Positions 18,829 through 27,566 of a stretch of 35,456 nucleotides of DNA are shown in pieces. Below the pieces are notes generated by a model. The model did not search any database, was not told the DNA's origin, and saw only the letters and a program-made list of their open reading frames with translations. The stretch spans positions 1 through 35,456 of IMG/VR virus record IMGVR_UViG_3300030116_001635; one strand, written 5' to 3'. The translations under genes were made by a program, and so were the position numbers. Numbering within the stretch: position 1 is the first letter of the stretch; every line of letters starts with the position of its first letter. Source of the stretch: a virus.

Positions 18829-21800
18829 ATGTACATTTTTAATAAATGGAACAAAGACTTCTACCAAAAGCATGACGAATGGAATGCTTATAAAAAAAGA
18901 AAAGATGCTACAAAAGCAAATACAGATGTAGAAGCTGTTACACAAAATTTTGTAGATTTAAAAAATCTAACACCATTAGAAATGGATGAGTTAGTTGCGT
19001 CAGCAGCAGATTTGAATGTAACACCACAACAATATTATGAATTGTATAAAACTACTAAACCAATAGAAGTAAATATACAAAATGGTAAACCTAGCGAATT
19101 AACAAATTTTTTAAAAAAAATACAATTAACACACAGAAACAATCAAAAGATATTTCGTGATACAAAAAAGAAATTAGGTTACGACAAAGGAGAAAAGTTT
19201 TTTGTACAAACTGCTTTTATGACATTAAATTCAGTGTTTGATTTAATACAAAGAGGTGTTGTAAATAATATAGCTACACCTTATTTTAGAATAGAAGAAG
19301 AGGTACTTGCTGAAGAAGGATTAACAAGACAAGATTTAATTGAGTTTGAACAAAAAGGTCGTAATGACAATCAGCAAGAATGGAAAGCTGCAAAAATTCG
19401 TGCAAAATCTTACTTGCGTACAGTAGGTGCTATTTATGGGTCAATACCAGAATCAATATTAAACGCTGTTGGTTTAGATACTTCTCTCGATTCTATTCCT
19501 GATATGAGAGAAAAGTCAAAATCATGGCTTACATCACAAGGCATGGTAGATGCTGATGGAGAACCATATTTCCAAAAAACAGATATAGGTACTGCTATAG
19601 ATGCAACAAAAGATAAGTTAATAGAAGAAATACAAATACAACAAAAAGATTTAAAAAGAGAACTTACAGACACAGAAAAAATAAATTTAGCTGTAAGTAA
19701 ATGGTATGAAGTTATTACTGAGGAAGTAGACCAAGATAATCAATTTTTAAATTTAGTAGGTGAATCTACACCTGTAGCAGAAAATAGAAAACTAAGAGAA
19801 GGATATGAAAGAGGACAAATATCTAGTAATGCAGGAGATTTTGCTAGTTATTTAGTAACAGGTAATATGCCTGGCAGATACTCACCACAAAATGTAATTT
19901 ATGAAGATACACAATTAGAATATGATTTAAAAATATTACAAGCAGAACAAGCATTTGATTTAGGTCAAATAACTATAGACCAAAAAAACACATTAGTAGA
20001 TGAATTAGAAGATGAAAGAGATGAAAAACTTACAGAAATAGCATTTGAACCTAACAAAGGTTTAGCAGGAATTATGGGTGGAGCTATGAACTTAGCTGCT
20101 ATGTATTACTCTGACCTATTTGTTATGTTTGCTAAAGGCGTAGGTCTAGCAGGTAAAGTACCTGATAAATTTGACGAAGTGCTTTCTGCAGCACAAGTAG
20201 AAATGAAAAGAGTTGTTGATGATGGTGGTACTGTAGCTGAGTTCTGGCAAAACAATGATGAAATATTAGATGGATTGTCTAGGGTAATAGTAGAAGGCAA
20301 TAAAGCAGGACAACCAACATTTCTTAATTTAATTAATTCTGGTTTTAATCATAAGTTTGCTACAACATTAGCTAGTGCAGATAATCCTAATGTTGTTAAA
20401 GAAGCTCTGGTAGATGGTTTCAATAGACAATATGTATCAGACATGGTGTATGGTGGAGAATCATTAGGTAGAACAGGTCAATTTAGAATACAAGCAAAAG
20501 TATTATCAGATAATTTATTAAGAGCATTTAGTGATAGAGATTTAGACGATAGCATTCAAGCAGTAAGTAGAAGAGGTGGAACACTTAAAGAGTTAATTAA
20601 TGGTACTGATGTTAGATTAGCAAACGCAGGAGAAATAGATATGAGAAATGCACAACAAGCAGTTGTTATGTTTGCAAGATTAGGTAATCTATTTAAAGTT
20701 CCAGAAAGTCGATTAAACAAATTACTAACAGATTTTTATGAATCTATTGATGAGGGATTGTATACACAGGCACAAGAAATTTATTATGATGGGTTAATTA
20801 GAACAGAAGGTGGACTGCAACTTAGATACTTGTATGGATTATCAGATAATGAAATAGATTTATTTTTAGGAGAAGCATTAAAAAAAGAAAAAAGAATGTT
20901 TTCAGATGATGTTGCTGATTTCTTTACGCCATCAAGAACTGACGAATTTTATCCTGTAGATGAAATAGATATATTAACTCAAAAACAATTTAGTGGACAA
21001 GTAGAAGGTATAGATATACCACATGAATTTGTAAGAAACTCTATAGAATTACTTAACCAATTTAAAGGTTTTACTATTGAAGTTCCAGATGTAGTAAAGA
21101 TAATTAAGATGACATCACAAAGAAGAAGACTTAGAGCACAAACATTAATAGAAAAAAAAGGTATTGATGAAGTATTTGCTAAAGCAAGAAAAGCATTTGA
21201 TGAGGGTAAGCCAGGAACATTTTGGGATGAAGATACACCTATGGGTCAAATAGTAGGACCAATAGCCAAAGGTTTAGATGACCCAAGTAATTTATTTAAA
21301 GGTCAAGAAGTGGTTTTATCAGCTATAGAAAAAGGAGCATTCGGTTTAGTAAGAGGATTATTTTACCCATTGCAATTATTAGGAAGATTTGCATATCCTG
21401 CAAAACTAACAATAGATGGACACCTGAGAGCATCAATATTAGGTGCAAGGTCTGCTTTTAGAAGTCCTTTAAAATTTGTAAGATTTATGTTTAATGATGC
21501 ACAAGGTGTCATAGCTAGAGCACTTGGTTATACACCAGATACATCATTAGTAGGACCATATAAAATTACAAGAAAATTAGAATTTAAAAATCCAAGACTA
21601 CAAAGTATTAATGACAAAATACCTGCATCAATAAGAAAAGCACTAGGTGTATTTCAAGACAATGCAAATTATGGAATACCAGAATTAACTTCGTTGTCAT
21701 CTGCCTCACCAACATTTGCATTCGGTAGAAGAACTCCTGATACAGGTGTTGATTTAATAAATAAACTAGGACAAAAAAATGTACCAACACCAGAAGGAGA

Positions 21801-24800
21801 AATAATAGATTTTCAACTTGCAGATGATTATATAGAGGCAATGCAAGAATACTTATTTGAATATGTAGATGATGAGTTGTCAGTTATAACAGCAGCTTTA
21901 ATGAAACAAGGTTTAGATTATACAGATATAGCTAAGTTTTATCAGGAGACACCTGCAGTTCAAGCTATTATAGAACAAGCAAACAAAATGATGCAATCAA
22001 GAAATGTATTTTCTAAAGGAACAATTCCTATAGTTACTAAAGAAGAAGATTATTTAAAATTAGCTAAACATTACTATCAATCAATTAACAATATAACTGG
22101 TGGAGACCAAGCTCTTAAAGATATTATAATTACTGGTAGAGTTGGCAATGTAGACTTGCGTAGTCCAGATTCTATGACACCAGATAATTTAGCTATATAC
22201 AATGCAAAAGTAAAAAAATTAGTTATTAAAAATAGACAAAATTTACCTGACCAAGTACCTAAATTAAAACCAGAAGTAGATGAAAGAAAAGGTTACCAAA
22301 GAGCATTAGACTCATTGTTTTTTGCTACTGCACAATTTGAATCTGATTTAATTAGAGTTCCATTGTTTAAACAAGCATACGAACATTTTATATCTGCAGG
22401 ATTACCATTTACATCTAAATCAGGTTTAAACAGAATAATAAAAGCTCACTTAGACCCAGAGTCAAGTGTTAAATTAAATGATGACTTGTTTAAACAAGTA
22501 CAAGATGAATACAATGCTATAAAAGATTTAGCACCAGACACAAAAGTAACAGAGAGAACAGTGCCTGTAAAAGTATTTGATAATGGAGACTCTCTGTCTA
22601 TTATTGCATACTCGCCAGAAGGACAAAAAAGTATTGCTTATTTAAAAAGAATAGATAAATTAAATGACCAATTAACTTTTGACTTAAATATATACAATAC
22701 AGAATTAAAAGTATTTGGTAAACAATCAGCAGTTGCAGACTATCGACTAGGTGATGATGGAAATAAGATAGGTGTTTATAATTTTAATGTTAAAAAATCA
22801 GAAGCAATTATAGATGGTGTTATACCTAGTAGAGACGCTTTAATAAATTCATTAAGTAAAACTTTAGATGAAAGTGTAAATGTAGAAGCATTGGTAGATG
22901 ATGCTATAGAGTACCTTGCTAGTAACAAAGGTAAGTTTGATTTACCAATATCACGAAAAGAATTATATGAAATATTAGGTATTACAGGTACAGACTATAA
23001 CTTAGTAGGATTACAAAAAGTATTACAAAGAGGAAAGTTATCAAAAAATGGAGATGTAGGTCCAAGTACATTAAACAGAGTTATAGGACCTAAAAAATCC
23101 AGACCTATACTAAGAGGTCAAAAAGAATTAGAAGATGCTATTGATAATGCTTTTGAATATGCAAACGCAAATCAACAAACAGGTTTTAGTATAGATTTAG
23201 GTACAAAAACAAACTATCATCAACCAGGTTATTATGTATCACCATATCCAAGTAAGTCACTTGTAAAAACTGGAACTTTAACTAGAGAAGAAATTTCTGA
23301 TTTTATAATTAAACATAAAGCTGTATTAAAAAAAGAAGACCACTTTTTAGGTGGTTGGGTAGATGGAGATGTAATACATTTAGATGTGACTGTAAAAATT
23401 AAAAAAGGTGTAGCAGCACAAGTAGTAGATGGAACTGATGAAGCCTTAGCAAAAGCTCAATACTTAGCAATAATTGGTAAACAAAAATCTATTGGCAATG
23501 TTACCACTGCAGGTTATCAAGGTTCAATAGACAGTCAAGGAGCATCAGGTGCTTATGATATTATAAGAAGAGCAGGTCAGGATTTATTAATAGGTACACA
23601 GAAAAAATTCTTTTCTGCTAGAAAAGCAATTACTAAATCTGGTTCTGATGCAAAAGTAATTGGCAATGATGTATTAGAAGCTGCAGGTATAAAAGCAGTA
23701 GTAGACCAAAAAGCAGGAGTTGTACAAATATTAAAACCACAAACTAACCCAATACTAGGTCAAAGAACATTTAGTGGTGATTATCAATCAATGTTAGATT
23801 TGTCTGATATTAAATCTTCTACAACACCAAGAGTAATGTCATTTGAAGACTTACATGAAAGAGGAGTAGAGTATGCTTTTGAATTGCACTCTAGGTTGTT
23901 ATATAACTTAACAGAAAGAGGGTTCTTTTCACAAGCATATAGAGTTGGTTTTGCTTTCTTTGAGGCATGGAGAGAGGTATTAGGTAGATATTATAATTTA
24001 AGTTTAGCTAATCCAAAAGCTGTAGCACAAATAGGATTTGGTTATAGAAAAGGTATGGAACATAATTTTATATATGAAGACCCTGCAGGAGAAAAATATC
24101 TTATTATTCCTGTAGGTGGAACACCATTTGAAGATTATGTTAAGACAGAAGGTAGAGGTGCATTTACAGATGATATGGCAGTTGCTGATTCTAAAATAAT
24201 TGCTAAAAGAGGTATACCACTTAGTGCATTAAATGTTGGTGGTGGTGGACTGTTTCCACCTGTAGGACCTGCTATTGCTTTGCCTGTAGGTATTTTGCTT
24301 AGAGATAAACCAAAAGCAAAAAAGAATTTAGAAAAATATATATTTGGTGGATTTGAATTAGTAGGTGCTAGATATAATTCTGTTGAAGATTTACCAGGTA
24401 TATTTCTTGAAACAACTATACCTTCTGTAGGAAAACAAATGATAAATGCTATAGCTACTAAGTTAGGAGTAGCAGGTTTAGACGAAGACCAATGGCTTTC
24501 TTCTGTAGACGCAGCTTATCAACACGCTGCAATATTAAGACCAGATTTAGCAGATGATGTTGTAGCACTAGAAGAAGTAGCTATGATATTAGCAGAAAAT
24601 TATTTTCAATTAAAAGCATGGGATAGATTTGTTAATCCACTTATACCTAGACTGTCAGTCATGTATGCAATAGAGGGTAATGAAGTAGCATTTAAAGAGT
24701 GGTATGGAGAAAAAGGTGAAGACACTGGTTTAGTTTATAACAACTTTGTTGAGTTATCTGTTATACATGGATTTTATCAAGACATTAAAGATGAGTATGT

Positions 24801-25662
24801 TATGGCATTAGGGCAACAAGGTGAGTTCTATGCACTGCTTGAAGTAGCTAAATTATTAGGTTTAGACCAAAGAAATCTATCAGAAGGTTTTACTTCTGTA
24901 GCTTTACAAGTCAAAGGTAAGAATGTATCAGAGGGTGGAAGATTACCTAGAACAACACCAGAATACAATTTTGTATTAGATAATCCAGAACTTGCTGCTG
25001 AATATGGTCCTGTGTTAGTTTACTTTGCACCTGGTTTAGATGAAGGTGCAACAGAATATGGTGGAGTAAGTTATATATCTAACTTAGGATTATTTAGACC
25101 AAAAACACCTAATGAATTTTATTTATCAACACAAACATTTCTTGCCAGTGCAATAGAAAGTGCAACTAAAGATTACTGGTCCACTGTAATTGATAACAGT
25201 ACAGTAGACCCAGGATTAAGAGTTGCTAGAAAAAAAGCTAAGTTTGCATTAATAGAAGCAGATTTAGCCAAGATGTTTCCTATGGCTTATGGTAATTCAT
25301 CAGAATTAAATAAGGTATTAGGCTCTGATTATGAAACAGGAGTGCCAAATGATGTGCTTATAGATTATTTAGAAAGAGCTGTAAACGACCCAAGGTTTGT
25401 TAATTTAGATAACAGAGAAGAAATAGCATTATATTTAAACTATAGAGCACAAGCTATAGACGCAGTGGCAGATAAAAGAGGTTATCCTATAGAAGAAGAT
25501 GCTATGAGATGGATTAGCACAAACGATTCTGTAGCTGCACAAGAAGTTAGAAATCAGTTGTTTACAAAAGCACAAGAAATAGGAAGAAATAATCCTAAAT
25601 TTTTGGTAATATTTGAAGAGATATTCAGTTACGAATTAACTAAGTTTGGATTAGAGGAATAA
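18829..25662 (+). CDS. Giant 2277-aa probable virion protein
   Basis: One uninterrupted frame of 2277 codons, about a fifth of the window, starts right after the previous stop with AGAGG upstream. The sequence is mostly helical and charged. There are hydrophobic stretches near 413-438 (IMGGAMNLAAMYYSDLFVMFAKG) and 1800-1825 (GGGGLFPPVGPAIALPVGILL), the latter rich in Gly and Pro. I see no Walker motif, HExxH or other catalytic signature. Three GTTTAAAC copies lie within 120 bp (22375-22495). Its position between portal and scaffold fits an internal ejection protein, a MuF-type minor head protein fused to a large polypeptide, or a polyvalent protein injected with DNA. A tape measure is less likely because no tail genes surround it. 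Confidence 0.75.
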   Translation: MYIFNKWNKDFYQKHDEWNAYKKRKDATKANTDVEAVTQNFVDLKNLTPLEMDELVASAADLNVTPQQYYELYKTTKPIEVNIQNGKPSELTNFLKKIQLTHRNNQKIFRDTKKKLGYDKGEKFFVQTAFMTLNSVFDLIQRGVVNNIATPYFRIEEEVLAEEGLTRQDLIEFEQKGRNDNQQEWKAAKIRAKSYLRTVGAIYGSIPESILNAVGLDTSLDSIPDMREKSKSWLTSQGMVDADGEPYFQKTDIGTAIDATKDKLIEEIQIQQKDLKRELTDTEKINLAVSKWYEVITEEVDQDNQFLNLVGESTPVAENRKLREGYERGQISSNAGDFASYLVTGNMPGRYSPQNVIYEDTQLEYDLKILQAEQAFDLGQITIDQKNTLVDELEDERDEKLTEIAFEPNKGLAGIMGGAMNLAAMYYSDLFVMFAKGVGLAGKVPDKFDEVLSAAQVEMKRVVDDGGTVAEFWQNNDEILDGLSRVIVEGNKAGQPTFLNLINSGFNHKFATTLASADNPNVVKEALVDGFNRQYVSDMVYGGESLGRTGQFRIQAKVLSDNLLRAFSDRDLDDSIQAVSRRGGTLKELINGTDVRLANAGEIDMRNAQQAVVMFARLGNLFKVPESRLNKLLTDFYESIDEGLYTQAQEIYYDGLIRTEGGLQLRYLYGLSDNEIDLFLGEALKKEKRMFSDDVADFFTPSRTDEFYPVDEIDILTQKQFSGQVEGIDIPHEFVRNSIELLNQFKGFTIEVPDVVKIIKMTSQRRRLRAQTLIEKKGIDEVFAKARKAFDEGKPGTFWDEDTPMGQIVGPIAKGLDDPSNLFKGQEVVLSAIEKGAFGLVRGLFYPLQLLGRFAYPAKLTIDGHLRASILGARSAFRSPLKFVRFMFNDAQGVIARALGYTPDTSLVGPYKITRKLEFKNPRLQSINDKIPASIRKALGVFQDNANYGIPELTSLSSASPTFAFGRRTPDTGVDLINKLGQKNVPTPEGEIIDFQLADDYIEAMQEYLFEYVDDELSVITAALMKQGLDYTDIAKFYQETPAVQAIIEQANKMMQSRNVFSKGTIPIVTKEEDYLKLAKHYYQSINNITGGDQALKDIIITGRVGNVDLRSPDSMTPDNLAIYNAKVKKLVIKNRQNLPDQVPKLKPEVDERKGYQRALDSLFFATAQFESDLIRVPLFKQAYEHFISAGLPFTSKSGLNRIIKAHLDPESSVKLNDDLFKQVQDEYNAIKDLAPDTKVTERTVPVKVFDNGDSLSIIAYSPEGQKSIAYLKRIDKLNDQLTFDLNIYNTELKVFGKQSAVADYRLGDDGNKIGVYNFNVKKSEAIIDGVIPSRDALINSLSKTLDESVNVEALVDDAIEYLASNKGKFDLPISRKELYEILGITGTDYNLVGLQKVLQRGKLSKNGDVGPSTLNRVIGPKKSRPILRGQKELEDAIDNAFEYANANQQTGFSIDLGTKTNYHQPGYYVSPYPSKSLVKTGTLTREEISDFIIKHKAVLKKEDHFLGGWVDGDVIHLDVTVKIKKGVAAQVVDGTDEALAKAQYLAIIGKQKSIGNVTTAGYQGSIDSQGASGAYDIIRRAGQDLLIGTQKKFFSARKAITKSGSDAKVIGNDVLEAAGIKAVVDQKAGVVQILKPQTNPILGQRTFSGDYQSMLDLSDIKSSTTPRVMSFEDLHERGVEYAFELHSRLLYNLTERGFFSQAYRVGFAFFEAWREVLGRYYNLSLANPKAVAQIGFGYRKGMEHNFIYEDPAGEKYLIIPVGGTPFEDYVKTEGRGAFTDDMAVADSKIIAKRGIPLSALNVGGGGLFPPVGPAIALPVGILLRDKPKAKKNLEKYIFGGFELVGARYNSVEDLPGIFLETTIPSVGKQMINAIATKLGVAGLDEDQWLSSVDAAYQHAAILRPDLADDVVALEEVAMILAENYFQLKAWDRFVNPLIPRLSVMYAIEGNEVAFKEWYGEKGEDTGLVYNNFVELSVIHGFYQDIKDEYVMALGQQGEFYALLEVAKLLGLDQRNLSEGFTSVALQVKGKNVSEGGRLPRTTPEYNFVLDNPELAAEYGPVLVYFAPGLDEGATEYGGVSYISNLGLFRPKTPNEFYLSTQTFLASAIESATKDYWSTVIDNSTVDPGLRVARKKAKFALIEADLAKMFPMAYGNSSELNKVLGSDYETGVPNDVLIDYLERAVNDPRFVNLDNREEIALYLNYRAQAIDAVADKRGYPIEEDAMRWISTNDSVAAQEVRNQLFTKAQEIGRNNPKFLVIFEEIFSYELTKFGLEE

Positions 25663-25663
25663 T

Positions 25664-26653
25664 ATGTCAAATGGTACAACTACAACTACTACTCAACCTT
25701 TTGGTGGTGTAGGTAGTGGTGATGCAGCAAGTGGTGGTGGAGCTGATGAAGATTTTTACGCAAGAATTGAATCTATATTAGATGGAACAACTGCAAGTAA
25801 TAAAACACCATTAGGTAATGGTTATCTAAAAGAGTATGAAATTCAATTAGAAAATCAAGACCCAACAAAAGAACCTACTGTAAAGTTAGTGCCTGTTGAA
25901 GAGTTCTTAACATCTGACGAATATCAAAAACAAAGAAGAGAATTACTTGGTCAAGGTGCTGCATACAACTATGTATATTTTCCACCAGACATTGGAGCAC
26001 AAGCAAGAATGCAAACACCATACATTAGAGTACAAACTAAAAATTTATTAGCTGCTGCAGGACTTATAGATTTAAATAAAACTGTAGGTGCAGAAATAGA
26101 TAATGAATATCTTAAAGGAATAAAAGCTGCTATGGAGTTTTCTATGAACAATGGTGGACAAATGTCATGGGTAGCAGGACTAAAAATATTAGCAAGTGCA
26201 ACACAAGGTTCACAGCTATCAGCACTAGGTGGTGGATATAGTTTTGGTGATGAAGCGTTAAATGAGTTTGTTGACGAAATGGTAAGTAAAGCAGAAACAA
26301 GAAAAGGTGCACCATTGTCAAACTATGAAAAACAATATATTACAGCTAAATTAACTGATGGACCTGCAGAAGAGTTTAAACAATCACTTACAGGATTAGC
26401 AGCAGGAACAGCACCTACTTTAGGTTACGACATACAAACTGGTCAAGCAATCCAAACACCAGGTACAGAATCTGAAGAACCAAATATAGATATTCTTACA
26501 GAAGGTGGACAAGATGTATTAGATGAAATATTTGAACCTAGAGAAGAGATGCAAAGACAAGCAAATGTAGAAGACCAAACATTCTATAGGATGCAAAGAA
26601 ACTTAGCAGGATTAAAAGCTGCTGAATCGCAACCAGTACAAAGGATTACATAA
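25664..26653 (+). CDS. Hypothetical structural-region protein, 329 aa
   Basis: GAGGAATAAT precedes the ATG. Residues 1-30 are a Thr/Gly-rich flexible arm. The middle contains YVYFPPDIGAQARMQTPYIRVQTKNLLAAAGL, and from about 150 there is a helical domain with LAAAGLIDLN and MSWVAGLKILASATQG. The C-terminus is polar. Its place between the giant protein and the lysozyme suggests a virion component. No family recognised. It overlaps the lysozyme gene by 1 nt (TAATG) and has an in-frame GTTTAAAC at 26374-26381 (EFKQ). Confidence 0.65.
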   Translation: MSNGTTTTTTQPFGGVGSGDAASGGGADEDFYARIESILDGTTASNKTPLGNGYLKEYEIQLENQDPTKEPTVKLVPVEEFLTSDEYQKQRRELLGQGAAYNYVYFPPDIGAQARMQTPYIRVQTKNLLAAAGLIDLNKTVGAEIDNEYLKGIKAAMEFSMNNGGQMSWVAGLKILASATQGSQLSALGGGYSFGDEALNEFVDEMVSKAETRKGAPLSNYEKQYITAKLTDGPAEEFKQSLTGLAAGTAPTLGYDIQTGQAIQTPGTESEEPNIDILTEGGQDVLDEIFEPREEMQRQANVEDQTFYRMQRNLAGLKAAESQPVQRIT

Positions 26654-27447
26654 TGGAAATGGAAATATCACCTCCTGCAATAGAGGTTATAAAAGAATAT
26701 GAGACTTTACAATTAACAGCATATCAAGATGGAGAATCTGTATCTATTGGTTATGGACATAGTAATTTAAGTGGTGGTGAACAATTTGAATTAGGTGACA
26801 CAATTACAGAAGAAAAAGCTAATGAATTGTTGTTAGCTGATTTAGAAGAAATTGAAAGAATTGTAAATCAAAGAATGAAAAATTATAATGTAACATTTAC
26901 CCAGGGTCAATATGATGGCATGGTAGTAGGAACATTTAATAGACCAGAGGAATTAAAATCAAAAAGTTTATATGAGACAGTATCTAGTGGAGACGCAGAT
27001 GCTATTACTGAAGTTTGGAATAACACTGTATCAGATAAAGATAAAGAAAATTATCCTGGTTTAGTTGATAGACAAACAGCAGAACTAGGTTTGATAATAC
27101 CTAAACAAGAAGTAACAACAGATACTACAGCTACTATAGAAGGAGAACCAAATCCAGATTACGAATCACCACAAGGTAATGTGCCAGGCTTTGACCCAAG
27201 CCAACCAACCAAAGCACAGAGAGTTTCTACACCACCTTTAAATGAATCACAAATGTATGAGTACACATCACAAGTACCACTAGCTGCACAAAATACAGCT
27301 TATGGTAGAGTTAGACAGATGTTAGAAGCACAAGTAAACAAACAAAAAAACCAAGCAGGTCACCCAGTTACTCCTGGCGTAGGACCAAAAGTACAAATTG
27401 CACTGGACGAAGCATTAAAAATTGCATTTAAATTGTTAGGTAGATAA
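26653..27447 (+). CDS. GH24-type lysozyme with C-terminal extension, 264 aa
   Basis: Residues about 8-145 fit the T4-lysozyme/endolysin family: IEVIKEYETLQLTAYQDGESVSIGYGHS, with Glu17 and Asp26 spaced nine residues apart as in the catalytic pair, and Ser31 in the place of the usual Thr. The following FTQGQYDGMVVGTFN matches the family's second block. The remaining 120 residues are Pro/Thr/Gln-rich and unlike lysozymes. Because it lies among virion genes and not in the lysis cassette at 3-4 kb, it may be carried in the particle and open the peptidoglycan during entry. The stop overlaps the next start (TAATG). Confidence 0.8.
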   Translation: MEMEISPPAIEVIKEYETLQLTAYQDGESVSIGYGHSNLSGGEQFELGDTITEEKANELLLADLEEIERIVNQRMKNYNVTFTQGQYDGMVVGTFNRPEELKSKSLYETVSSGDADAITEVWNNTVSDKDKENYPGLVDRQTAELGLIIPKQEVTTDTTATIEGEPNPDYESPQGNVPGFDPSQPTKAQRVSTPPLNESQMYEYTSQVPLAAQNTAYGRVRQMLEAQVNKQKNQAGHPVTPGVGPKVQIALDEALKIAFKLLGR

Positions 27448-27566
27448 TGAAATCTATTGACGAAATATTAGATGAAAAAGATGCTAAAGCAAAAGCATCA
27501 CCAAGAATAAACAAAGAAGAAAGTCGTAAATTAGCAGCTAAATATAAAAATATTTATGGCATCTGA
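27447..27566 (+). CDS. Small basic helical protein, 39 aa
   Basis: A 39-residue frame starts at TAATG on the lysozyme stop and ends 11 nt into the next gene. It is highly charged and helical (SIDEILDEKDAKAKA, then ESRKLAAKYKNIYG). Its coupling on both sides supports translation. It may be a linker or assembly peptide; no function is visible. Confidence 0.5.
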   Translation: MKSIDEILDEKDAKAKASPRINKEESRKLAAKYKNIYGI

